Assembly (NCBI GenBank): GCA_000697055.1
Contig: JNDT01002243.1
Location: 1-64,000, forward strand
Direction: 5' to 3'
Length of the DNA stretch: 64,000 bases
Origin: Saksenaea vasiformis B4078
Lineage: Eukaryota; Mucoromycota; Mucoromycetes; Mucorales; Saksenaeaceae
The position numbers were made by a program, and so were the translations under genes. Positions 24,881 to 35,253 of the stretch are shown in pieces. Each line of letters starts with the position of its first letter. The stretch's first letter is position 1. The notes below the pieces were generated by a model. That model worked only from the letters and a program-made list of their open reading frames with translations, was not told the DNA's origin and did no database searches.

Positions 24881-25500
24881 TCAGCCCCAATACCCTGTAT
24901 TGGTCCAATCATAACCATGTTTCGATGGAGGTGGTTTTAATGAGGCAGGTAATTCGTTTACTTTCCAGCCTTTAGGTAACCTGTACCTTGGCATTTTTTT
25001 CCTTGCGGTTTCTTTCTTTTCAGCGGCTATAATGAGGGCTTCCTGTTGTTGTTGTTGAGCTTGAAGCCAACGCATCAGTTCGGGAGGAAATAGAGGTTGA
25101 CCTATTAGGATTTCCTTTAGTTCTATCAATGGATTTGGAGGGACTTGCCTGTCATATCGATCGTAATATGACTAAATTTACAAGTTAGTTCGTATTCACA
25201 ATAACCCTGTGTGAAGTAATGACGACATGGGGGTTTGTTCATTTGTTCCTGAATAAAGGTATTTGGATCTAAAAAGGTTGTGACAATGAGGTTCCGAATG
25301 GAAATGAATGAATGAATCAGTTACCTTTGAACCAATCGTAATGTATTTTCTTATTTGCAATGTGAACGGAGCCTTCATTATGTTTCTTTCGATTGGTAAG
25401 GTTATCAGGAAAAGAGCAGTTACAAAAGTCGCAATAGTCTATTGTAAATTATTCTTAGTGAATTAGGCAAGTGTTGTCGGTGTATACATTTTCTAGGCAT
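24881..25500 (-). CDS. ZMAT5: ZMAT5 / U11-U12 snRNP 20-kDa protein, 155 aa
   Basis: Subunit of the U11/U12 di-snRNP, which recognises minor (U12-type) introns. Minus-strand exons: 25500-25488 (13 nt), 25438-25325, 25268-25149, 25101-24881. The N-terminus MPRKYYCDFCNCSFPDNLTN followed by RKKHNEGSVH is the matrin/U1C-type C2H2 finger. A CCCH finger follows as CRHYFTQGYCEYELTCKFSH (C-x8-C-x5-C-x3-H). The C-terminus PKGWKVNELPASLKPPP matches the conserved tail of ZMAT5. The third intron (25102-25148, 47 nt) only restores frame with a GCAAGT donor and CTAATAG acceptor, so it is GC-AG. A Gln-rich run sits between finger and tail. Its presence implies that the organism keeps a minor spliceosome. Confidence 0.88.
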
Positions 25501-25924
25501 CCAAAGGAAAAAAGGAAAGAAATAGCCACGTGAGTTAAGTAAATCGGGGACGTTGATCAATCAAAGTTTCGAGTCACATGCAAAGAAAAGGGTAAGGTAA
25601 TAATGTTGGGGTTAGGGAGAAAAGAGTTCAATGTTTTGTTCAGTTTTTGACAGAAACAAAGAGAGCTCTAGAACTAGTGTGAATTACATTAAAAGCACAA
25701 CTAAGCCAGTTATTGTTATAAAGATAATATATAGGTGTATGATTCATGAAAGATAAGGGGAGAGAAAGTCGCGACGTTAAGTAAAAAAAAAGGGAAGACA
25801 CGTGAAAGGAAAAAAATTCTTGTTTCACATGGCTTCTCCCCAACTTGGATTTTTCTCGTCTTCCCTTCTTTTTTTTCTCTTTTTTCTTTTTTTGTTCCTC
25901 ATTTCTTTTTGAGTGGATTCAAAC
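25501..25924. promoter_or_regulatory. bidirectional promoter region ZMAT5/OPI1
   Basis: 424 bp between divergent start codons. It ends in a pyrimidine tract (25847-25910) just upstream of the OPI1 start. No separate gene was found. Confidence 0.5.
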
Positions 25925-27633
25925 ATGACACAGTCTCCTCAACAACAACAGCAACAACAGCAATCTTCACGAATGTCTATTACTCAATTATGCAATGCTA
26001 ATGAAGACCACTTTGATATTGAAGATCCTGATGTAAAACTGGCAGCTGAAGCATTAGGTGATATGGCCAGAAGTAATACCAGTACAGGTAAAAACACAAA
26101 AAGAGGGACAATAGATAGATAAAGATCATTTTAATCACCGATCTCCCTTTTAGTTGTTGATGTTCCCAAACCAATGAGACTCCCTTCCATGTCAACCTTT
26201 CCTTCTACTCCCTCTACGACACCAAGTTCACCTCTACCAACTCCTTCTTCTTCTGTTTCCAATCCTCGTTATTCTTTTTCAAGTGATTCAACACAAGAAG
26301 ATGATCAACAACATTTTATGCATCGAGTTTCCAATATTCCTATTGTCAACAATGCACTACGAGCCTATGAAAATTCCAAAGCATCCAATAGTGTTGTCAA
26401 ATACGGTGCGGAGATGGTGGAATCTTTTGCCAGCCCCATTTATGACAAATTTGGCAAACGAGCATTGTCAGGTGTAGATAAATGGGGATGCAAACAACTG
26501 GATAAAGTAAGAAAAAAATTAACTATTACTACCTCTTCTTTTATGTACTAACATTTTCATCATCATCATCATTAGTTGGAAGAACGTTATCCGACTTATG
26601 TTTCTACTTCCAATGAACAACAAGAAGAAGATGCCGCTGTGGCTACAGCACATGCACTTGCACGCGCTTCACTTACAGATGAACCCGAACATGAAACAAT
26701 GAGAAGAAGAGGAGGACGGCATGATGAAGATGCACGTAAGTAAAAAAAAAAAAAAAAATCTTTAATCATTATGCAAGTATTCATTTCATTATTATTATTA
26801 GATGGAATGAAATCCCGACCACGTCCATGTTCCCGATCAACTTCACCTCATCGGCCATATACCCTTGCACCAAAAGCCTCTGCTCCTAAACGACATCGTC
26901 CACAAACCATCTCAAAAAGTAAATGGCATCAAATTGTTATGCATGCCGGTTCAGCTGCTGGAACAACCGCCGCTGTCATTAGTGAAGAAAGCATGAAATG
27001 TCTTCGGTACTGTCTTAGCTGGCTACAGGTAAAAAAAAAATGATTGATTGATAGATTTATTTATTCCATTGGATCTTCCTCACACACACATATCTTTAGT
27101 ATGCAACGCAACATATTGATCAACAAATGAATATTCTCCGCAATTTCCTGGTTTCTTTGGCAACTCAAAAAGACAAGGATGGCAAAGCAAAAACAGTGGC
27201 AATACCAAACAGTGCAAGTGCCACTTTGGCTGCCATCAAGAAAGAAATTGTAGATACATTGCGTAAAGTGGTCGAAGTCGTTAGCAAATATGCAGGTGCT
27301 GGTCTTCCTGAACAAGCAAAAGCCAGTGTACGTCAATTTATCTTGGCATTACCTAGTCGTTGGGCCACATTGAATACATCAACAACAGCCTCTCCAGCTG
27401 CCTCACCTGCTTTGAATCCACATGCATCACCACAAGTCCACGAAACCTCCATTCGATTACTTCATTTTGGTGGAGAATCACTTGAAATGTTGCATTCCGT
27501 TTCCAACATATTTTCAGATACAATCGATCGTGCAGAACTATGGCTAGAACGGTTACGTGTCGTTGGCGTACCAGGAACTCATGGTCGTAGCGCAAGCAAA
27601 TCTTCTGAACCAGAACGAATGGATCTGAATTAA
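25925..27633 (+). CDS. OPI1: Opi1-family transcriptional repressor, 478 aa
   Basis: Fungal regulator of phospholipid (inositol/choline) genes, held at the ER by phosphatidic acid and moving to the nucleus when it drops. Exons: 25925-26087, 26154-26506, 26576-26735, 26802-27028, 27100-27633. After a poly-Gln start comes SITQLCN...DIEDPDVKLAAEALGDMA, the family's N-terminal signature. Further motifs are VNNALRAYENSKASNSVVKY and GAEMVESFASPIYDKF, then a basic, Pro/Ser-rich linker and a long helical C-terminal region (residues about 300-470). Splice frames are consistent throughout. The Opi1 call rests on the N-terminal and AEMVE-type motifs as I know them. The inositol link to KCS1 in this window is inference. 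Confidence 0.8.
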
Positions 27634-27800
27634 AACAACCAACGTTTTTTTATACCAACTTCAAATCTTTTTCTACTTTCTTCTTTCTTTTCTTCTTTCA
27701 TGTACAGTCATGTTTTTTTTTCTAAAAAAGAAAAAAGCCATCTTTGATCGCTTCCAATATATTATCTGCAAAGTTGTTCCGATGTAATGAAAGTTTAGAC

Positions 27801-27877
<77 letters not shown>

Positions 27878-28338
27878 GCACGCACACTCTGTCTCGCACA
27901 CTTATGAGTCGAAATTCTGTTGGTCCAAATGCAAAACGGAGTGCTTTTTCGCCCCTGGGGCTAAAGGTAATGGTGGACCCTGAGCCATACCGAAGACTTT
28001 TCTGGGGTTTTCCGAATGAGAGATGACTGATCCTCCTCCCCCCCCCGCGCCCCGCCTTCCCTCCCCCCAACCCCAACTTTTTTCTTTCTTTTTCTTTTTC
28101 TTCTACACACAGATCTATCTCATGTGTGTGTGTACCATTGACCATAAAAGTGCTACTTATTAGGGGAAAGACGTAATCTGGAAGAAGGTTCGTGTGATTT
28201 TCCACAACCCAAAACCTTGGAACCAGCAATCCATTCTATACTTCCTGGGAATTCTAGTTTCCTTTCAAGGATTATACACTCGTTCTTCAGTTATTATTAA
28301 CCCATATGATATTCCTTTTTTTACTTCTTCAAAGATCC
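27634..28338. other. convergent intergenic region
   Basis: Between the ends of OPI1 (plus) and RNF10 (minus). It contains a long AC repeat and a C-rich tract near 28036-28070. No gene was seen. Confidence 0.5.
27804..27885. repeat. (AC)n microsatellite
   Basis: About 40 AC units, the last few interrupted by G (ACGC). It is the longest simple repeat in the window. Confidence 0.95.
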
Positions 28339-30264
28339 CTAGTACTCTTCGGCACTCAATCGAAGAACATACTCAAGAAGTTCATCCTCATCAAGTATTT
28401 CCTCTGAATGTGTAACATCATCCTCTTCATTGTCTAGATCCGGTCTTGACTTTTCTTCTTCTTCTTCTTCTTTCTTCGCTTCCTGATGACGTTTTTCCAT
28501 ACGTGATTGTAGTTCATCTAAAAAAAAAGATAGATCATAATAGGTTACCTATAACCAAAAAAAAAAAAAGCAAATAGTCATCATTTCCCTTACGTTCGAA
28601 CAATTGAAGCGTTTCGTTGGAAACAATCCCAGCCAAGTCAGTCTCAATAAAAGTAACAACACACGTCAATGGCAAATGACCCAGGTACTTGAATTTTTTG
28701 CGCAGTTCCTAGAATAGCCTAAATAAACGCTTATATCTTATTTTCTCTTACCTCCGTCATTCCCATTTCCTCTACACCTGTGATAATAGCATGTAAATGA
28801 TGAGGAAATGCTGCGTAATCCGCAAATTCATGTTTTAAAATCTTGATATCCAAAGGATGAAGGTATATATTTCGACCATCAGCCGCTTGATAAAAATGGT
28901 ACATTGTCTCGGATGCCTCTGCTTCTGGTTTATCTTCTTGTTTTGTCCATTTTCCTTTTCGCATCATGGTTGTCGCTCCCGGAACAGACGGTATGTCTTT
29001 TTCTCCTTCATGTGTTCTAGAACGCTCTGCTTCGGCCTTTACCCACTTTATACTATCATAAATATAAGTCAATTCTTCCGTTGCATCCCATGACTTTGCG
29101 TCTGCAAGTGCCATGTCCAATTCCGACAGATCTCGCTGGTACTCGCTATCCATATAACCAGGACTAGGAAACATAAACCTTGCAAAATTGAGTGCATCTG
29201 GTGTAGAAGTCCAAGGAATGGTCGATGGTTTCGCTGCTTTGCGATGATGAGAAGGAAGGTGATGATCTTCTGCTGTTGATGATGATGGGGGCCATGTATC
29301 GGATAAAGGTAATGCTAACATGGCATGGTTCATGCGTTGTACCAGTCGCAGTTCAATGATATCGCCAGCCAACACCCGGTCCAAAGGTCCATCCGCATCA
29401 CACCGGGTGGTTGCTGAGGGAGGAATCAGACGTGCACTTTTCAATTCCGTCTCGTCAATCATATCACCACAAATTGGACAATCTCTCCATCGTGCTTTTG
29501 GATCCTGGCCGAGTGCAAGATGATGCATAATGCATGGCAAACAGAACACGTGGCCGCATTTTGCAACACGGGCCGCTGCAGGAGGTGACAAACACACAGG
29601 GCATGATGGCGTTTCAGAAGCCGATATTAACTAAGGGTTATTCATTTTAACTCTGAGCACACAAAGAGAAAAAAAAGAAAAAGAAAAAAAGAGCCAGCTT
29701 TAGGAAATGAGCAAATAATGCTTACCACTTGCTCAATTGTTTCCCAATCAAAATTGGCATCTGCATGTAGTGTATGATAGGTATAGTCGCCAGAGACACG
29801 CACTAGAAAACGACAACTAACAAAAAAGCATTTAAAAAGAGAGAAAGCAAACAAGTCGACTCACTTTGCATTGACAAAACGTTCCTTGTGATAGGGTTGA
29901 TAAGCAGTGACATATTTTGGACGTTCTTCAAATGGAGTCTCTTGTTGTCGCTCAGGAAATGAAAAATTGAGTAAATGATTAAGCGAGACACGCTCCCTCC
30001 TGCTATTTCTTGACTAAAAAGAAGTAATTATAAGGAAAAAAAAAAAGAATAAAGAGGTGGGGGTGGCAATGGTTTGCTATACCTCGCCGACATGCATGTC
30101 CTCAAACTCCTCAATCATACTCCTGTTTCTTTGCATTTGGCTATAAACTGCAATGGAATCAAAAAAAAAAAGCTGTTTCTTTTTTTTTAAAGAAAAAAAA
30201 AGGCCATTCGTTTACCATTGCCTTGTTGCGATGTGCTGGCTCGATCAGCCTGCCGATTGGCCAT
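28339..30264 (-). CDS. RNF10: RNF10-like RING finger protein, 508 aa
   Basis: Putative E3 ubiquitin ligase; animal RNF10 acts on stalled 40S ribosomal proteins. Seven minus-strand exons: 30264-30216, 30147-30083, 30013-29865, 29816-29726, 29630-28752, 28708-28594, 28517-28339. Order of features: SLNHLLNFSFPERQQETPFE (the conserved RNF10 N-terminal box), FRFLVRV...FDWETIEQV, then the RING CPVCLSPPAAARVAKCGHVF with CLPCI and CPIC. A C-terminal region follows, including YHFYQAADGRNIYLHPLDIK, which is a strong RNF10 signature, and a final acidic tail. All phases agree. The exact start among upstream codons is uncertain because the frame stays open 5' of 30264. Confidence 0.87.
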
Positions 30265-31076
30265 GAGTGCGAATGAGCGTTTGGGCCAACGATCCGCCCG
30301 CCGACTACTACTGCGGAATACTTTTTGGAATCCCGTCCAACACAAGCCCGAAATTCTTTTTTGGATTCGAGGCGTCTTTTTCTTTTTTACTTGGCAGCAT
30401 TATTGTGCAACAACCCCAAAAAAAAAGTGGCGTTCCCCTCTTGTTGCTATTGTAGAAGTAACCCTTCTTCTTCTTCCTGGTCATTTGCAATATAGCATGC
30501 TTCTTTAAATGACCACGTCATCATAATGAACAGTAAAAGAAAAAAAAAAGTGCCACTTCTTTTTATTTATTTTTTTTAAGGAAAGGAATAGATAGCATGC
30601 TTAGGATGCACGAGTAAAACAGATTACATCCTAAAAAAAAAGAACGCATGACGTAATTTTCGTTCAAGCAAATCCCTTTAAACCTACCTTACGGAGATGT
30701 CCGATCAAGTGCATTGGATCTCCGTAAGGTAGTTTAAAGAACAATGCCTGCAACTTGTTTGATTCAATAAACTCCGTAGCTCCTTAGATGTTTGAACTGG
30801 GACGACATAAATGAATTCAAGGATACAAAGGTCATCGTTTCCTGATTCATTGGCCCAAAAAAAAAGGGCGCAGTAGAATCACAAGCTACTTGTACTGTAT
30901 GCATTTTTTTTTTCTCGTTGCATGTTGCACCTGGCGCTTTTATTCTCTAGCAATACCCGTTTTTCCATTGGTCGATCTGGGTTTCAATTACACGATACAA
31001 AGATCCTGCCCGCTCAGCTTTTTTCGCTTGGCGAGTCCTTTTTTTTTTCTTATTCTATCCTTACCCGCGATTCATC
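30265..31076. promoter_or_regulatory. divergent intergenic region with a perfect-looking hairpin
   Basis: 812 bp between RNF10 (minus) and the YSC84-type gene (plus). The centre holds a long inverted repeat (30676-30739, separate entry). Poly-A and poly-T runs are frequent. No coding exon was recognised. Confidence 0.5.
30676..30739. repeat. inverted repeat, 22-23 bp arms, 19-nt loop
   Basis: Left arm CTTTAAACCTACCTTACGG (continuing AGAT) and right arm ATCTCCGTAAGGTAGTTTAA (continuing AG) pair along their full length with one extra C in the left arm. It lies midway between two divergent genes. Confidence 0.9.
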
Positions 31077-32895
31077 ATGAAGAAGAAACTTAATTTTACC
31101 TCGTCTATCAATTCACCCCTTCCCTCTAGTCTTGCCGGTACGGTGACCCTTTATTGGCATCTGGCCGACATGGTCTAACATTGCCTTTTTTTTTTGAATT
31201 TAGGTGAATGTAAAAAGGCAGCAAAGATCTTGAATCACTTTATTGGTAAAATAGCTTACAACTCGTATCGGGCTCGGGGCTGACATGGTATTATTTTGCT
31301 TGGGGGATTAGACCCTGGAGAAGGGTTGGATAAAGTTATCCCTCCGGGAATTCTGGACAAAGCGCAAGGGTTGGCCATTTATACCGTTATAAAGGCGGGC
31401 TTTCTTTTCTCTGGCCGTGCAGGAAGTGGTTTAGTCGTCGGCAGGTAAAGAAGAGAAAAAATCATCGACCCATCGTCATTGACTCGGGATTTCTTTTTTT
31501 TTTTTATTAGATTACCTGATGGCAGTAAGTTGGTCTTTTTTTTTTATGTCTATGAAACAGAAGTGTGGTTAATTATCTTTTTTTTTTTTCAAAAAACTTC
31601 TTAGCATGGAGTGCACCATCAGCTATCGGCACAGGTATTGTTCTTATCCTATGCTAATTTACGATGTGTGCTTATTTTTTTTTTGTTTCGCGTTTTTACA
31701 GGTGGTATGGGTGCAGGCGGTCAGATCGGTAAGTCTTATCCAAGAAGAAAGAAAAATGAGAGAGAGAGGAGAAAAGCATTGCTTATTTTGCATGATGGTT
31801 GTTTAGGTGCGGAGTTGACGGATTTTGTTCTGGTGCTCAATACGAAAGAGGCTGTGAAAACCTTTAGTCATTTTGGCAATGTTACATTGGGTACCAATGT
31901 GTCAGGTAATGTGGCTTTATCGGTTATTTGTTACATTAAACAAACCTCTTTTTTTTTTGTTATTAGTGGCGGCTGGTCCTGTGGGAAGAAATGCCGAGGC
32001 ATCAGGTTCAGCCACATTCAAACATATTGCAGCCATCTACTCCTACAGCAAAACAAAGGGCCTGTTTGCAGGTAAAAAAAAAAAAAAAGAACGGAAATAG
32101 CAAAAAAGTCGCGGTTAAACATGAAGAAAAAAAAACCATTAGGTGTTTCTCTTGAAGGATCGGTGATCCTTACACGCAATGATGCGAACGAGAAGTTTTA
32201 TGGAAAGCGGGTAACGCCGAAGGAGTTGTTGAATGGCACTGTGCCGCCGCCAAGAGAAGCCGATGTGCTGTATCGCGCATTAAATGCCAAATTTCACATG
32301 CTTGGTAGTACAGGTGCTATGTATCAACGAAACGATGAAGACGGAGGAGGTGTGTACAGAAGCACATCCATCTCTGCTCCTGGCACATTAAAAGCACCAC
32401 CCCTCCAAAACGCTCACGCAAATCACAATGGCTATACACCTCCTCCGCCTCCACCACCTTTGGGTGTCTCCAATGGTACCTACAAGAGTGACTATGCACA
32501 ACCTGCAGCACCACCTTCCAATCCGTACCAACAACAAGCTTCTCCGCCACCTGCTTATGGACAACCACCAGCGCATTTTACTAGCACACAGACAAAACGA
32601 GCGATACCACCCCCTCCACCTCCTCCTCTAAACCGAAAACCGGCAGAACCTACTGCCAGAGCAATGTATGCGTATAATGGAGAACAAGCCGGTGACCTCA
32701 GTTTCCAAGAAGGAGAGGTGATTACTATTATAGAAAAGTCAGACAGCCAAGATGACTGGTGGACCGGAAGAATCGGAACAAGACAAGGCGTGGTAAGTGG
32801 ATCCTCTTGAGAGAGAGAGAGTGAGTGAAAAAAGAACGTCCGTGCCTGACTCCTTTAAAATTTAGTTCCCAGCAAACTACGTGAAGCTTCTGTAA
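31077..32895 (+). CDS. LSB3: Ysc84/Lsb3/SH3YL1 actin-patch protein, 396 aa
   Basis: Actin-bundling SH3 protein of endocytic patches that binds Las17/WASP. Ten exons: 31077-31137, 31204-31245, 31312-31444, 31511-31524, 31605-31634, 31702-31728, 31807-31905, 31967-32071, 32143-32792, 32866-32895. Exons 4 and 6 are only 14 and 27 nt. The SYLF domain is nearly canonical: SPLPSSLAGECKKAAKILNH, VIPPGILDKAQGLAIYTVIK, AGFLFSGRAGSGLVV, TWSAPSAIGTGGMGAGGQIG, AELTDFVLVLN, VAAGPVGRNAEASG, AAIYSYSKTKGLFAGVSLEG. A Pro-rich linker precedes the C-terminal SH3 (ARAMYAYNGEQAGDLSFQEG, DDWWTGRIG, GVFPANYVKLL). Exon joints keep frame everywhere; most introns are phase 1. Confidence 0.95.
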
Positions 32896-33167
32896 ACCCA
32901 TTTTATTCAACACAACAAACAATTTAGATATCAAATATAGTTTGACATAATGAACAGCATGCGTTGAAAAACAAAAGGACGTCCGTCCCGCCCTCGTGTA
33001 AAGTTTCGTTCTCCGCTGTCCTTCTTCTTTCTTCGTTGGTTGGCTGACGCGTGAATTGAGTGGCTTACTGTGAAAATTTTTTTTCTGTTGGGGGACTATT
33101 TAACCCGCAGTCGCGGCGGTTTTTTGAACGATCTTTTTTTTTTCTTTTCTTTCTCTCTATTTACACC

Positions 33168-34553
33168 ATGGTTGCTTAGTAAGTGGGGTTTTTCTCTTAA
33201 TGCTTGTTCTTTTTCTTTTTGTACGCGTTTCTGCGTGGTAGCATTTCAAACCTGCAACAGGGAATTCTTGTCCCTGTCTGGTTTGACTATGACTTGTCGT
33301 TATGACAAGGATTTGGAAGTACAGAAGACATTTTTTTTGTTCTTCTGTTCTTCTTAAAACCATGGAGCATCTGTGCGTTCAGGAATCATCCGTCCGGTGG
33401 AAGATTTATGCTGGGACACAAATGCTGTATTATCTCGAACTGACCAAGTCGAGGAACTGTAATTGCAAAAATCATGTTTTTATTTTTGCTTTTATGAAAT
33501 GCATGTCACCAACTCTTTTCACCAACATTTATGTTTTGTGTGAAATGACGACGTCTGGCATTGATGGGTTTTTTTTGTTTTCTTTTACAGCACCGTCCCT
33601 TCAGCTGCACAGGTCCTTGCCCCCGAGACCCTTTTGAAAAAGAACAAAGCCGATGAAAAGCTTGCTGCTCAACGCGCCGAACAAAAGACACAACTGCGAA
33701 AGGCAAGTACCTACTACTATTTATTTTTACGTGTGCTCTGTGTGTGTGTGAATGAGCAAGTGATGATACCCTTACCCTGATCGGCTAGCGCATGAGCAAT
33801 GTTGCTTGAATCAAATACCATCTTTCGGATCTGAAGTAAATTCATACACACATATCACATTGTGCACGTTCTGGAATTCCTTTTGAAAAAGAAAATTGAA
33901 CTAATGAATCTCGTAAAAAAAAATAGGCTAAGCTCTTGAAGCGTCGTGAAATTTTCAAGCGTGCTGCCAAGTACAATGCTGAATACAAGGCCCAGGAGAA
34001 GAATGAACTCCGTCTCTGTCGCCAGGCCAAGGCCAATGGTAACTACTATGTTCCTGCTCAGCCCAAATTGGTCTTCGTTGTCCGTATCCGTGGTATCAAC
34101 AACATTGCCCCCAAGCCCCGTAAGGTGCTTCAGTTGCTCCGTCTTTTGCAAATCAACAACGGTGTGTTTGTCCGTTTGAACAAGGCCACCTCCCAGATGC
34201 TTCAGTTGGTTGAACCCTATGTTACCTACGGTACCCCCAACCTCAAGACCATCCGCGAATTGATCTACAAGCGTGGTTACGCCAAGGTTGACAAGCAGCG
34301 CATTCCTATTCACGACAACGCTGTGATTGAGCAGGCTTTGGGCAAGTACAACATTCTCTGTGTTGAAGACCTGATTCATGAGATTGCCACTGTTGGACCT
34401 CACTTCAAGGAAGCCACCAACTTCTTGTGGCCCTTCAAGTTGTCCAACCCCAACAACATGTGGAAGACCCGCAAGTTCAACCACTTTGTTGAGGGTGGTG
34501 ATGCAGGTGATCGTGAACACTTTATCAACAAGTTGGTCCAATCCATGAACTAA
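33168..34553 (+). CDS. RPL7: 60S ribosomal protein uL30 (RPL7), canonical copy, 249 aa
   Basis: Component of the large ribosomal subunit. Exons: 33168-33178 (11 nt), 33591-33702, 33927-34553. The start [20 protein letters not shown] is followed by the basic N-terminal helix [20 protein letters not shown] and the core [60 protein letters not shown] and [20 protein letters not shown]. Exon 3 codon usage is strongly biased to C-ending codons, as expected for a highly expressed gene. Intron 1 is long (412 nt). Intron 2 (33703-33926) starts with GCAAGT and is GC-AG; it hosts a C/D snoRNA. A divergent paralogue lies at 14770-15628. Confidence 0.97.
33755..33840 (+). ncRNA. C/D box snoRNA of the snR39/snR59/U32 group in RPL7 intron 2
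   Basis: C box GTGATGA at 33760-33766, D' box CTGA at 33777-33780 and D box CTGA at 33831-33834. Just upstream of the D box is the guide ACCATCTTTCGG (33817-33828), complementary to CCGAAAGATGGT of 25S/28S rRNA, the target region of yeast snR39, snR59 and snR39b and of human U32/U51. Counting five bases from the D box points at the G two bases before A807 (yeast numbering), the snR39b site. Flanking TGTGTGTGAAT and ATTCATACACACA form an outer stem. In yeast, snR39 and snR59 also sit in RPL7 introns, so host and guide agree. The intron ends are those of RPL7, consistent with processing from the debranched lariat. Confidence 0.82.
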
Positions 34554-35253
34554 AAAAATTAGTTTAGCATGTAATACGTGTGTTGAAATAATAATAAAAA
34601 AAAGAAACCTGATGTAAATGAGAAACTGGATATGTGGTTGACTCTTTTTAACTTTATTACCATGGGCTGGACTGTGGATCCCATTGCACAGACATTGGTG
34701 ACATATGTTCCGTCGCCGTCGTCGTTGTCGTCGTTATAATAAATAATTATGTAGGTTGTTGCACGGATCACGCTTTCCAGCCAATGCCTCCGAACAATTC
34801 TCCCTCCCCCAAAAATGAATGACGCATTGCATCCAAATGGGAATCAGCATGATCTCTCTCATCTGGGGTGATCATTCCAAATATTGTCGATAATAATAGC
34901 AAAACGCAGAAACAAGGATTGGACAGGCTCCTTAAGAACAACGTAACTTAATGACAAGAAAACTGGCTCTATCTGACTCAATCATTTGTTCTTTTTTTTT
35001 TTTTTTTTGCTGAATCCAATTTCAAACACTTTTTTTTTAATAAGGGTAGAGATTAGTATATCGACAAAAAATGGTTTAGATGACATGAAATTGAGAGAAG
35101 AAGAAAAAAAAAAGAATTGTACAGGTATGGTGAAAGGGAAAAAAAAAAAAAGGAGGTGAAAGGAGGAATATTTTCTTCACCACGATACAACTATGGTACA
35201 AGGAAAAAAAAATGGATGTCGAGGTTAGAGAGAGAGAGGAGGGAGGGAGAGAG
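34554..35253. other. convergent intergenic region
   Basis: Lies between the 3' ends of RPL7 (plus) and the KCS1-type gene (minus). It has AATAAT/AATAAA-like signals near 34590 and long A/T runs. No gene was seen. Confidence 0.5.

Noticed and set aside
27804..27885. CRISPR-like or satellite array
   Set aside because: It is a plain AC dinucleotide repeat without spacers.
27795..28229. 144-codon minus-strand frame with long Cys-Val repeat
   Set aside because: It is created by the AC microsatellite and has no other coding character.
33855..34541. 228-codon minus-strand frame
   Set aside because: It is antisense to RPL7 exon 3; the plus strand encodes a textbook ribosomal protein.
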